From: VRUE01 sp963748075
GTDB lineage: Bacteria; Actinomycetota; Thermoleophilia; Solirubrobacterales; 70-9
Direction of reading: 5' to 3'
DNA: 64,000 bases
Assembly (NCBI GenBank): GCA_963748075.1
Contig: CAVVHQ010000023.1
Location: 11,158-75,157 of the forward strand
In this document: positions 34,914 through 43,271 of the stretch, piece after piece
Numbering within the stretch: position 1 is the stretch's first letter
Layout of the letters: every line of letters starts with the position of its first letter
Position numbers and translations under genes: made by a program
Notes under the pieces: generated by a model
Databases searched by the model: none
The model's input: only the letters and a program-made list of their open reading frames with translations
What the model was told of the DNA's origin: nothing

Positions 34914-36158
34914 CTAGCGAATCTTTTCGTACAGGCTGAAGATCGGCAGGTACATCGAGATCACGATGAAGCCGACCACGCCGCCGACGAAGACGATCAT
35001 CAGCGGCTCGATCAGCGAGGTGAGGGCCTTGACCTTGGCGTCCACCTCGGTCTCGTAGAAGTCGGCGATCTTGGCCAGCATGTGCTCGAGCTTCCCGGTC
35101 TCCTCTCCGACTGCGACCATCTGGCCGACCATCGGCGGGAAGATCGGGTTGCGCTCGATCGGCCCGGCCAGCGAGCCGCCCCGCTTGGCCGTCGCGTAGA
35201 GGTCGTCCATCGCCTGCTCGATGACCACGTTGCCGGCCGTCTCGCCGGTCAGTTTGATCGCCTGGAGCATCGGCACGCCCGCGGAGACCGAGCCGGAGAA
35301 GGTGCGCGACCAGCGGGCCAGCGCGACCTTCTGGATCACGTCGCCGATCTTGAAGGGGATGCGCAGCTTGAAGCGGTCCCAGACCTCCTTGCCGCGGTCG
35401 GTCCGCTTCCAGCGGAAGAAGCCGACGGCGGCGAGGACCAGCGCCGGGATGATGACGAACCAGTAGCCGGTGATCGCGTCGGAGGCGGATACGCAGACCT
35501 GGGTCGGCAGCGGCAGCGCCGCGCTTTCGCCGGGGTGTTCTTCGGCCAGTTCTTCGAAGATGCCGGCGAAGACTGGGATGATGAAGGCGACCACGCCGAG
35601 CAGCGCCAGGGTCGCGAAGCCGAACACGAGGACCGGATAGGTCAGCGCCGATTTGACTTGCCGCCGCAGCGCGTCGGTCTTCTCGACCTGGTAGGCGATC
35701 CGCTCCAGCGCGTCTTCCAGCCGCCCCGATTGCTCGCCGGAGCGGACCATCGCCCGGTAGAGGCGGTCGAACACCTCCGGGTGGCGCTCCATCGCCTGCT
35801 CCAGGGTGCTGCCCGCCTCGACGTCGGCCCGCACCCCGGCGACCGCCTCGCGGATCCGCTCGTCCTCGGTCTGCTCTTCCAGCGTGTGCAGGGTGCGCAG
35901 CATCGGCATCCCCGAGGCGATCAGGGTCGCGAACTGGCGCGAGAAGATCGCCAGCTCGCGCACGTCGACGCCCTTCCAGCGCCTGAACAGGTTCTCGAGC
36001 GCGAACGGCTCGCTCTTCTCGTTGACGTCGAGGACGATCAGGCCGCGCTGGCGCAGCTGCTCGGTGACCTGCGCCTTGGACTCGGCTTCGACCTCGCCGG
36101 CGCTCGCCGCGCCGGCCACGTCCATCGCCCGGAAGGCGAAGGTGGTCGCGGAGGCCAT
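34914..36158 (-). CDS. pilC: PilC, type IV pilus inner-membrane platform protein
   Basis: Complete PilC/GspF protein of 414 residues. Two repeats of the GspF domain are visible: the first from ELAIFSRQFATLIASGMPML, the second from LARWSRTFSGSVSAGVPMLQ. Three membrane segments are present (VLVFGFATLALLGVVAFIIP, YWFVIIPALVLAAVGFF, and the last ending IVISMYLPIF). It anchors PilB or PilT and passes on their rotation to pilin. It starts 3 bases after the pilT stop, so the two are coupled. The frame is intact. Confidence 0.94.
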   Translation of the reverse strand: MASATTFAFRAMDVAGAASAGEVEAESKAQVTEQLRQRGLIVLDVNEKSEPFALENLFRRWKGVDVRELAIFSRQFATLIASGMPMLRTLHTLEEQTEDERIREAVAGVRADVEAGSTLEQAMERHPEVFDRLYRAMVRSGEQSGRLEDALERIAYQVEKTDALRRQVKSALTYPVLVFGFATLALLGVVAFIIPVFAGIFEELAEEHPGESAALPLPTQVCVSASDAITGYWFVIIPALVLAAVGFFRWKRTDRGKEVWDRFKLRIPFKIGDVIQKVALARWSRTFSGSVSAGVPMLQAIKLTGETAGNVVIEQAMDDLYATAKRGGSLAGPIERNPIFPPMVGQMVAVGEETGKLEHMLAKIADFYETEVDAKVKALTSLIEPLMIVFVGGVVGFIVISMYLPIFSLYEKIR

Positions 36159-36161
36159 CCG

Positions 36162-37496
36162 CTAGGCCCCGGGGGTTTGGACGGGCGGAGGGGCGGAGGG
36201 AGGCGGGGCGGTCCTAGCCGCGGGAGCGGCCGGCGGAGGGCTGGGGGCCGGGGCCGCGTCGCCGGGCGGCGGCGCGGAGGACGGTGGCGGTGGGGAGGGC
36301 GGCGACGCGGGCGCGGGTTTGGGGGCCGCTGGCCCCGCGGAGGCGGCGCCGGGGCGCGCCGGGGACGGGGGCGCCGCCCGCTGCGGCTGCGCGCCGTCGC
36401 CCCGCAGCGCCGCCGGCGCCGCCGGCGCCGCGCCGAGCAGCCGCTTCAGCTCCTCGGGCACCGAGGCGCGCGCCTCGGCCAGGGCGCGGGTGATCGTCCC
36501 CGCCCGGACCAGCCGCACCAGGTCGGCGTCCATCGTCTGCATGCCGACCGCGCCCGAGGTCTGCACCGCGGCGTAGATCTGGTGCGTCTTGCCCTCGCGG
36601 ATCAGGTTGCGGATCGCCGGAGTCGGCACCAGCACCTCGCAGGCGACGACCCGGCCGGTGCCGTCGGCGGTCGGCAGCAGCTGCTGGGTGACGATCCCCT
36701 GCAGGGCGATCGAGAGCTGCGTGCGCACCTGCCCCTGCTGCTCGGGCGGGAAGACGTCGATGATCCGGTCGACCGTCTGCGCGGTCGACTGGGTGTGCAG
36801 GGTGGCGAAGACGAGGTGGCCGGTCTCGGCCGCGGTCAGCGCGGTGGCGATCGTCTCCATGTCGCGCATCTCGCCGACCAGGATCACGTCGGGGTCCTCT
36901 CGCAGCGCGGCGCGCAGGCCGAGCGCGAAGTCGGCCGCGTCGGAGCCGATCTCGCGCTGGTTGACGATCGAGCGTTTGTGCTGGTGCAGGAACTCGATCG
37001 GGTCCTCGATCGTCAGGATGTGGTCCTGGCGCTCTTCGTTGATCACGTCGAGCATCGCCGCCAGGGTGGTCGACTTGCCCGAGCCGGTCGGCCCGGTGAC
37101 CAGCACGAAGCCGCGCGGTTTGGCGGCCAGCTCACGCAGCACCTGCGGCACCTTGAGCGTGTCGAGCCCGGGGATGTCCTGCGGGACGAGCCGGAAGGCG
37201 GCGCTGACCGAGCCGCGCTGGAAGAAGCAGTTGACGCGGAAGCGGGCGACGCCGGGGATCGCGTAGGCGAAGTCGAGCTGCTTGCTGTTCTCGAAGCGCT
37301 TGCGCTGGTCGTCGTTGAGGATGCCGTAGACGACCTCGCGGGTCTGCGCGCCGGAGAGCACCGGGAAGCCCTCCATCGGCTCGATCCGTCCCTTGTCGCG
37401 GATCGCCGGCGGGAAGCCGGCGGTGAGGTGGACGTCGGAGGCGCGGGCCTCGACCATGCGGCTGAGAACCTCTGCGAAGTCGAAATCCATGGCCAT
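36162..37496 (-). CDS. pilT: PilT, pilus retraction ATPase with Pro/Ala-rich tail
   Basis: Hexameric retraction ATPase, 444 residues. SDVHLTAGFPPAIRDKGRI begins the N-terminal domain. Walker A GPTGSGKST is at 135-143, the Asp box is LTIEDPIEFLHQ, Walker B is VILVGEMRDMETI, the His box is TGHLVFATLHT, and AIRNLIREGKTHQI is the PilT-specific AIRNLIRE motif. The last 90 residues are almost only Pro, Ala and Ser, which is unusual for PilT and may be a disordered tether. pilC follows directly. A weak WhiG-like motif lies at the start codon. Confidence 0.94.
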   Translation of the reverse strand: MAMDFDFAEVLSRMVEARASDVHLTAGFPPAIRDKGRIEPMEGFPVLSGAQTREVVYGILNDDQRKRFENSKQLDFAYAIPGVARFRVNCFFQRGSVSAAFRLVPQDIPGLDTLKVPQVLRELAAKPRGFVLVTGPTGSGKSTTLAAMLDVINEERQDHILTIEDPIEFLHQHKRSIVNQREIGSDAADFALGLRAALREDPDVILVGEMRDMETIATALTAAETGHLVFATLHTQSTAQTVDRIIDVFPPEQQGQVRTQLSIALQGIVTQQLLPTADGTGRVVACEVLVPTPAIRNLIREGKTHQIYAAVQTSGAVGMQTMDADLVRLVRAGTITRALAEARASVPEELKRLLGAAPAAPAALRGDGAQPQRAAPPSPARPGAASAGPAAPKPAPASPPSPPPPSSAPPPGDAAPAPSPPPAAPAARTAPPPSAPPPVQTPGA

Positions 37497-37501
37497 CTAG
37501 A

Positions 37502-37526
37502 TCGACCCCCCGAGCCGATCCCTAGA
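37502..37526 (-). promoter_or_regulatory. Possible WhiG/FliA-like promoter of pilT-pilC
   Basis: Minus strand TCTAG, 15 bases, GTCGATCTAG, ending a few bases before the pilT start. One mismatch to the TCAAG of the other copies, same spacing. Confidence 0.4.
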
Positions 37527-37599
37527 GCCCACGCAGCGATTTCGCCAGCCTCGCGGCAGCATTGTGTTCACGGGAGGGGGCAAAAGGCTCCCGCAGGCG

Positions 37600-37755
37600 T
37601 CGCGAGCGGTGATTGCGAGGTCCGCGAGCCGGCGGCAAGCCTCCCGCAGGCGTCGGCAGCGCTGCCGCAGGCGTCGCGAGCGCCGCCCCGGGGCGCGGGG
37701 AGCGCTGCCGCCGACGCGGGGAGCGCTGTCCCCGGCGCGAGGAGCGCTGCTGCGC
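37600..37755. repeat. Degenerate short tandem repeats between pilB and pilT
   Basis: Words CCGCAGGCGTCGCGAGC and GGGGAGCGCTG recur, the latter three times with a period of about 20-21 bases (ending about 37750). The 267-base gap between the pilB stop and the pilT start holds nothing else that I can see apart from the pilT promoter motif. Confidence 0.6.
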
Positions 37756-37763
37756 ACGTCCGC

Positions 37764-39556
37764 TCAGGCGGTGACACGGATGACCTCCTCGAGGCTGGTC
37801 AGGCCGGAGCGCACCTTGCTGAGGCCGTCCTCGCGCAGGGTCAGCATCCCCTCCTTACGGGCCACCGCGGCGATCTCCGCCTCCGGCGCCAAGGCGACCG
37901 TCATCTCCTTGATCCGCTCGCTCATCTCCATCACCGAGAAGACGCCGATCCGGCCGCGGTAGCCGCTCTGGTTGCAGCGCGCGCAGCCGAGCGGCTCGTA
38001 GGCCTCCAGCTCGCCGCCGACCCGGATCTCGGCCTCGGCCAGCGCCTCGGGCGAGACCAGGACCCGCCGCTTGCAGTGGCTGCAGAGCTTGCGCGCCAGC
38101 CGCTGGGCGACAACGCAGTCGACCGCCGAGGCGGTGAGGAAGGCCTCGACCCCCATTTTGGTCAGGCGGGCGATCGCGCCGGGGGCGTCGTTGGTGTGCA
38201 GCGTGGTCAGCATCATGTGGCCGGTCAGCGCCGCCTCGATCGCGATCCGCGCCGTCTCGGCGTCGCGGATCTCGCCGACCATGACGATGTCGGGATCGGC
38301 GCGCAGGATCGAGCGCAGCCCGGTGGCGAAGTCGAGCCCCGCCTTGCGGTTGACGTTGATCTGGTTGATCCCGGGCAGCCGGTACTCGACCGGGTCCTCG
38401 ATCGTGATGATGTTCTGCTCGACCTCGTTCAGGTCCTGGAGCGCCGCGTACAGGGTCGTCGACTTGCCCGAGCCGGTCGGCCCGGTGACCAGCACCGCGC
38501 CGTAGGCCTGCCGGAAGGAGCCCTCGAAGCGCCCCCGCGCCGAGCCGTCCATCCCCAGCTCGTCGAGCGAGCGCTGCGCGTTGTCCTTGTCGAGGATGCG
38601 GATCGTCGCCCCCTCGCCGCGCTGGGTCGGCAGGGTGGTGACGCGCAGGTCGACGCGGCGGTCCTCGACCGTGACGCTGACCCGGCCGTCCTGCGGCACC
38701 CGCTTCTCGGCGATGTTGAGGTCGCTCATGATCTTCACCCGCGAGACGACCGCGTTGACCATCCGCTTCGGCACGTGGGCCGCCTCGCGCAGCACGCCGT
38801 CGACCCGGAAGCGAACCCGCATCTCCCCCTCGCCGGACTCGAAGTGCACGTCGGAGGCCCCCTCCCCCACCGCCTGGCCGAGGATGCTGTAGACGAGCTT
38901 GACCACCGGCGCGTCCTCGGGGCTGACCTCCATCGCGGCGACTTCCGCCGGTTCGTCCTCGGCCGCCGCCTCGCCCTCGCTGACCGCCTCGCTGACCGCG
39001 CTCTGCAGCGTGTTGAGGCGGCCGATCAGCGCCTCGATGTCCTCCTCGGCGGCGACCGCGGCGCGGCAGTCGAGCGCCGTGGCGATCTGGATGTCGTCGA
39101 CCGCCAGCACGTTGGTCGGGTCGGCCATCGCGACCAGCAGCGTCTCCTTGTCGACGAAGCCGACCGGCAGGGCGCGGTAGCGGCGCGCGGTGTTGACCGA
39201 GATCAGGTTGGCGGCCGCCATGTCGACCTGGAAGCGGAGAGGTCGAGGTGGTCGAGGCCGTAGCGCTCGGCGATCGCGCGGGAGAGCTGGTCGGCGTCGA
39301 TCGCCCCCTGCTCGAGCAGCAGCTGCTCCGGCGGGCGACCGGCGGTGCGGGCCTGCTCGATCGCCTGCCGCGCCGCGTCGTCGCCGACGAAGCCGAGGTC
39401 GACCAGCACGTCGGTGACGAAGCCGCTGGAGCGGCCGCGGGCCAGCGGCGGGGTGAGGCCGGGCGTGCCGCCGCCCTCCGGCTCGAGCGCCGGCGCGGTC
39501 GAGTCGCCGGGCTCGGGGACGGGCCGCAGATGGCTCGGGTACTCGCGCGAGTCCAT
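37764..39556 (-). CDS. pilB: PilB, pilus extension ATPase, one frameshift near the 5' end
   Basis: Extension ATPase of about 595 residues once the frame is joined near 39235. The first frame (from the ATG at 39556) holds the MshEN-like N-terminal domain (FVTDVLVDLGFVGDDAARQ and LLLEQGAIDADQLSRAIAER). The second frame continues it from AAANLISVNTARRYRALPV. The motor has SDVHFESGEGEMRVRFRVDG, Walker A GPTGSGKST, EDPVEYRLPGINQI, Walker B IVMVGEIRDAETA, and the tetracysteine zinc site (CSHCKRR and CARCNQSGYRGR). The glycine and arginine positions that bind c-di-GMP in MshEN domains are poorly kept. A WhiG-like promoter precedes it. Confidence 0.9.
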
Positions 39557-39603
39557 GCTCAGCTCAGCTTTCCGGCCTTCGGCTCATACGTCCGCTTATT
39601 AGC

Positions 39604-39628
39604 TCGACATCGGGCGCTCCGAGCTTGA
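39604..39628 (-). promoter_or_regulatory. WhiG/FliA-like promoter of pilB
   Basis: Minus strand TCAAG, 15 bases, GTCGAGCTAAT, about 48 bases before the pilB start. The arms AGCTCG and CGAGCT also make it palindromic. Confidence 0.6.
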
Positions 39629-39724
39629 ATGCAGGCGGTTCGTCTGCGGGGCGGAGGTCGACCTGGCTGTTGAGGACTTGGGCCGTTCCCAAAGTGGACC
39701 GATTCGTGCCACAATCGACACGAG

Positions 39725-40625
39725 GTGATTGGGAGCGGGCTCAGCGGGAACGCCAGGGGCGCACGTGCGGGGGCGCATATCCTCGCGTTGGCCGCCACCT
39801 CGGAGAACCGCGACCTGGTCGGCGAAGTGTCCGACTCCCTCCCGCCGTGGAAGGACGCCGCCCTCGTGTCGCGGGACGACTGCATGGAGATGATCATGCC
39901 CTCGGTCGACGAGATCTTCTTCGTCAGGTTCGCCGCCGAGCAGTGGCTGCAGAAGGCGCCCGGCGGGGCGCTGAAGATCGGCAGCGAGGAGGCGGACGCG
40001 GCGGTCCTGGCGCTCGCCGAAGGCTGGTCGGAGACCGTCGTGCACGCGCTCGCCGCCCGGCCGCTGAGCCCTGACCGAGCTGGGCCGCGCCGTCGGCGGC
40101 CCGGGCCGAGCGGGCCTGGAGTGCCGGCTCGCCGCGATGCGCGGCGCGGGTCTGGTCGAGGCCCGTCCCGGCGACGTCGAGGGCGCCCTCTACGCGGCCA
40201 CCGACTGGCTGCGGGCCGGGATCGCCCCGCTGGTCGCCGCGGCGCGCTTCGAGCACCACTTCGACCCCGTGGAGCTGCCGAAGATCGAGAGCCTCGACGT
40301 CGAGGCGGCCTTCCTGCTCACCCTGCCGCTGATCGGGCTGCCCGCCGAGCTGACCGGCCTCTGCCGGCTCGTGGTCGAGCTCCCGCGGGTCGAGGTGATC
40401 CTCCCGGCCGGTGTGATGGCCCGCGTCGAAGGCGGCCGGGTCGTCTCCTGCACCGCTCGCCTCGAGGAGGAAGCCGACGCCTTCGCCACCGGGCCGCCCA
40501 CCGCCTGGATGGACGCCGTGATCAACCCTCCCGCCAGCCGGGTCATCCCCGAGGGCGACGAGGCGCTCGTCCGCGCCCTGCTCGAGGGGCTGCACGACGT
40601 CCTGTTCGGGATCCCGGTCGCGTAG
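39725..40625 (+). CDS. Two-wing helix-turn-helix regulator of a Thermoleophilia family, one frameshift
   Basis: Member of a regulator family found in several decayed copies in this window. The GTG at 39725 starts a frame that reads HILALAATSENRDLVGEVSD, the start of the first winged helix; the middle of this wing looks shortened. It then reads FFVRFAAEQWLQKAPGGALK and ALAEGWSETVVHALAARPLS. The frame changes near 40070 and continues with LTELGRAVGGPGRAGLECRL, the second wing, and a ligand-like C-terminal domain (DVEAAFLLTLPLIGLPAELT to LVRALLEGLHDVLFG). ACAATCG shortly before the start is a likely -10. Its targets are unknown. Confidence 0.6.
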
Positions 40626-40658
40626 GGGCTCCCAAGCGGAGCGGCCCCGACGGCGGCA

Positions 40659-40733
40659 AGGGCCTGTCCCGATTCCGTCGATTGGAGCTTTGACCACCGA
40701 TTTCGGGGGTCAAAGCTCCAGTCGAGCAGGCCC
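40659..40733. terminator. Long hairpin after the regulator gene
   Basis: GGAGCTTTGACC and GGTCAAAGCTCC are perfect 12-bp arms around a 12-base loop, with outer arms GGGCCTG and CAGGCCC. There is no T-run, so it may end transcription by another route or act as an operator for the next vapBC unit. Confidence 0.5.
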
Positions 40734-40761
40734 TATTGCCCTATTGGGATCAGGCCTACTA

Positions 40762-40792
40762 GGTGGTACCCCGGTGGTACACTTGCTCCGTG
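40762..40792 (+). promoter_or_regulatory. Promoter/operator of the third vapBC unit
   Basis: GGTGGTACC is followed two bases later by GGTGGTAC, a direct repeat that overlaps TACACT, a -10-like hexamer seven bases before the GTG start at 40790. It fits a leaderless promoter repressed by its own antitoxin. Confidence 0.5.
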
Positions 40793-41071
40793 GCTACGCG
40801 ATACCCCCGCATCCAGGTCACCGAAGATCCCGATCTCGCCCAGGCGCTGCGCGTCGCGGCCCGGCGCCTGCCCGCTGGCCTGCCGCGCTCCCGGCAAGTG
40901 CGCGAGCTGGCGATCGCCGGGGCCCGTCACCTCGCTGCCGAGCCGCAGAACGAGGCCAAGCGCCAAGAGCTGCTGGAGCAGCTCGCGGAGAGCTTCGAGG
41001 AGCCCGAGACGGCCGGCGTCGACTGGGGCCTGCTGCGCGAGGGCAAGCGCCGTGCCTGGCCGATCCGATAG
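40790..41071 (+). CDS. vapB: VapB-like antitoxin
   Basis: Antitoxin of 93 residues from a GTG immediately after a leaderless-type promoter. RYPRIQVTEDPDLAQALRVA looks like the N-terminal DNA-binding region of this subgroup, SRQVRELAIAGARHL is helical, and the tail from LLEQLAESFEEPETAGVDWG is acidic. The toxin gene starts 20 bases before this stop, in another frame. The family name is less certain than the module, which is set by the following PIN gene. Confidence 0.75.
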   Translation: MATRYPRIQVTEDPDLAQALRVAARRLPAGLPRSRQVRELAIAGARHLAAEPQNEAKRQELLEQLAESFEEPETAGVDWGLLREGKRRAWPIR

Positions 41072-41504
41072 CGACGTCGCTTGGGGCGAGCTGCCGCTCG
41101 TCGTCGACACCTCCGCCTGGGCACGCGCCGCTCGCCCGGAGGTCCGCGGGCCTTGGCGGCAGGCGCTGCTGGGAGGGCGCCTGCGCATCTCGCCCCTGGT
41201 GCGCTTCGAGATCCTGCTCAGCGCCCGCGGCGGCGACAGCTTCGACACGCTCGCCGAACAGCTCTCGGCCCTCCAGCCGGCCCCGCTCACCACGGCCGTG
41301 ATCCGCGCCGCCGAGGCGGCGATGCGGGCGCTCGCCCACCGCTCCTCCGGGGCGCAGCGCCTGCCGATCGTCGACTACCTGGTCGCCGCCGCGGCACAGG
41401 AGCTCGGCGCGGCGGTCATCCACTACGACCGGGACTTCGACACGCTGGCGGAGATCATGGAGTTCGAGTCGACCTGGCTCGCACCGTCCAACGCACTGGA
41501 TTGA
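41052..41504 (+). CDS. vapC: PIN-domain toxin (VapC)
   Basis: PIN-domain ribonuclease of 150 residues. PLVVDTSAWARAA gives the first catalytic Asp, VRFEILLSARG the Glu, PIVDYLVAAAAQE the third acidic site and HYDRDFDTLAEI the last. All are present and the frame is intact. The GTG start overlaps the antitoxin gene by 20 bases. It converges on the thioredoxin-fold T4P-regulon gene, with stops 30 bases apart. Confidence 0.85.
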   Translation: MPGRSDSDVAWGELPLVVDTSAWARAARPEVRGPWRQALLGGRLRISPLVRFEILLSARGGDSFDTLAEQLSALQPAPLTTAVIRAAEAAMRALAHRSSGAQRLPIVDYLVAAAAQELGAAVIHYDRDFDTLAEIMEFESTWLAPSNALD

Positions 41505-41533
41505 GCACCGGCGTCGATCCGATCGTTCGCAGG

Positions 41534-42142
41534 CTACGGGTGGTAGTGGACGGTCCGGCCCTTGTAGCCGGCGTCGATCACCGCTTGGCGGACGCTCTGG
41601 GCGCTCTGGAACCCATAGCTGGCCGAGGCGGTGGGGACGAGGTGCTTCAGGTGCTTGGGGGTGACGACGACCAGCGCCGGCACCCGGTCGACCCCGACCC
41701 CCTCGGTGATCGCCGCGTAGCGGGAGATCCTGCGGGCCGGGACGACGAACAGCGCGACGCCGGGAAAGGCGGCGACGCCCTTGGTGGCGATCTTGACCAG
41801 CCGGTCGTCGATGCCGCCGTCGCGGACGAAGAGCAGCACCAGGGTCTTGTTGGCGTGCCAGGCGGCGATCACCGGGCGCGGCAGGCGCGGCGCGTCGCTC
41901 GCCGCGCCCTGGGCCAGCGAGAGCGCCGTGGCGAGCGCCTCGGAGGGGCTCGCCGGAGCCGGCACTTCGACCTGCGTGGTGACCGTGGTCGAGCTGAGGC
42001 CGCTGTCGGCTTCGCCGCCGCCTCCTTCCGATCCTTCTTCCCCGCCCCCGGAGGAGGAGAGCACGAAGAAGGCGACGCCAACCAGCAGCACGCCGACCAC
42101 GGCGAGCTGCACGAGCGGGTTGCTGTTCAGCGCGTCCCTCAT
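41534..42142 (-). CDS. Membrane-anchored thioredoxin-fold-like protein under a T4P-type promoter
   Basis: Protein of 202 residues with a short N-terminus, one membrane segment (LVQLAVVGVLLVGVAFFVLS, about residues 10-29), a Gly/Glu/Ser/Thr linker, and a C-terminal domain with the strand pattern of a thioredoxin fold (KTLVLLFVRDGGIDDRLV, GVALFVVPARRISRY, GVDRVPALVVVTPKHL). The catalytic CxxC is absent, so it is not a redox enzyme. VDRVPALVV matches the cis-proline strand. Its promoter carries the T4P motif, so I infer a structural or chaperone role in pilus assembly. ATG at 42140-42142 is preferred over one at 42154. Confidence 0.75.
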   Translation of the reverse strand: MRDALNSNPLVQLAVVGVLLVGVAFFVLSSSGGGEEGSEGGGGEADSGLSSTTVTTQVEVPAPASPSEALATALSLAQGAASDAPRLPRPVIAAWHANKTLVLLFVRDGGIDDRLVKIATKGVAAFPGVALFVVPARRISRYAAITEGVGVDRVPALVVVTPKHLKHLVPTASASYGFQSAQSVRQAVIDAGYKGRTVHYHP

Positions 42143-42159
42143 GCCTTTGCACATTTAGC

Positions 42160-42184
42160 TCGGCAGTGCGGGGCACGAGCTTGA
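42160..42184 (-). promoter_or_regulatory. WhiG/FliA-like promoter of the thioredoxin-fold gene
   Basis: Minus strand TCAAG, 15 bases, GCCGAGCTAAAT. It is the copy nearest to the sigma-28 consensus and is strikingly like the pilB copy (shared CTCG and CGAGCTAA). Confidence 0.6.
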
Positions 42185-42290
42185 ATCGGGGGCTGGCGCC
42201 TGCACCCGCCGCCCGCCCGGTCTCTGCCCTGCCTACCGCCTTGCCCGATCGTGCCCTGACGATCCACCGTGCGTCAGGCGCCATCGCCGC

Positions 42291-42395
42291 ACTCGGTCCG
42301 GGCCGAACATGATTGACATCCCGATCCCGGTCACCCCGAAGGCGATCAAATAGGCCACACCGGGACTGGCGTGGGTGATGCCGATGTCCCATCCG
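42291..42395 (-). pseudogene. Remnant of a two-membrane-segment protein gene
   Basis: Reads IGITHASPGVAYLIAFGVTG then GIGMSIMFGPDRV without start or stop. It matches the middle of the intact genes at 44646-44849 and 52362-52565. The rest of the stretch between 42185 and 42460 shows nothing else except a likely -10 before the methyltransferase gene. Confidence 0.6.
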
Positions 42396-42460
42396 CGCGC
42401 TTGCCTATCGGTACGGTGACGATTTTACATAGGTAATTTCAAGCGCTAAGCTTTGCTGCG

Positions 42461-43219
42461 ATGGGGATGGGCCAGGTTCCAGTCGACTGGTATCGCTCGA
42501 GCTTCGCCGAGGACACCGCCCCGCTCTACTGGGAAGAGGGCGCCGAGGAGAAGGTCGAGCTGGCGCTGGCGGTGCTCGGCCTCGAGGGGCGCGAGCGGGT
42601 CCTCGACCTCGCCTGCATGACCGGGCAGCGCACCCTGGCGCTCGCCCGCCGGGGCTTCTGCGTGGTCGGGGCCGACGTCGACGGGTTCCTGCTGGAGGTC
42701 GGCGGCTGCGAAGCGGAGATCGAGGACCTGTACCCGTTCTTCACCGAGGCCGATCCGCGCGAGCTGGCCTACCTGCGCGAGTTCGAGGCGGTGCTGAGCC
42801 TCGGCGGCGGCGCGATCGGCCATTTCGAGGACGACGAGGACGACCGGCGCGTCCTGCAGTGCGTCTCACGGGCGCTGCGCCCGGGCGGGCGGCTGCTGAT
42901 GCAGACGCCCAACCTCGCCTACGTCGAGCGGCGCCTGCCGGACACGGCGCTGCTCGAGAGCGAGGCGACGACCTCGACGGTCGAGCAGACCTGGAACGAG
43001 CGCAGCCGCCGGATCGCCGGCTGGTGCACCTCGACCGTCGAAGGCGAGCCCCGCGTGGCCGGCCCGGTGCCCTTCGCCCGCCGCGTCTACTCGATCGAGG
43101 AGCTGGCGCGGCTCTTCGAGTCGGTCGGGATGGAGCTGTGCGACGTCTACGACGAGGACGGGAAGCGCTGCGCCCCGACCGACACCCAGCAGGAGCTGTT
43201 CGTCGTGGCGCAGTTCTGA
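42461..43219 (+). CDS. SAM-dependent methyltransferase, parent of several fragments
   Basis: Class I methyltransferase of 252 residues. VPVDWYRSSFAEDTAPLYWE is the N-terminus; motif I is RVLDLACMTGQRTLAL and motif II VVGADVDGFLL. GGGAIGHFEDDEDDRRVLQ and ALRPGGRLLMQTPNLAYVER complete the core, and the C-terminal part YSIEELARLFESVGMELCDV is typical of small-molecule methyltransferases. The frame is intact. TAAGCT eight bases before the ATG suggests a leaderless transcript. At least five truncated copies occur between 47.6 and 52.1 kb. The substrate is not known. Confidence 0.82.
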   Translation: MGMGQVPVDWYRSSFAEDTAPLYWEEGAEEKVELALAVLGLEGRERVLDLACMTGQRTLALARRGFCVVGADVDGFLLEVGGCEAEIEDLYPFFTEADPRELAYLREFEAVLSLGGGAIGHFEDDEDDRRVLQCVSRALRPGGRLLMQTPNLAYVERRLPDTALLESEATTSTVEQTWNERSRRIAGWCTSTVEGEPRVAGPVPFARRVYSIEELARLFESVGMELCDVYDEDGKRCAPTDTQQELFVVAQF

Positions 43220-43271
43220 GCGGAGCGGGCTCCCGGCGACGACAATGCGAGCACTTGTGTATGATACTTAG

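Noticed and set aside
36162..37496. Frameshift in the Pro/Ala-rich end of pilT
   Set aside because: The tail is low-complexity but the frame runs cleanly to a stop 3 bases before pilC, so it is probably genuine.
34827..39263. Plus-strand open frame of 1478 codons
   Set aside because: It runs antisense through pilC, pilT and pilB. Its composition (Arg, Gly, Asp, His, Leu) is that of the reverse of high-G+C genes, and the minus-strand genes have clear motifs.
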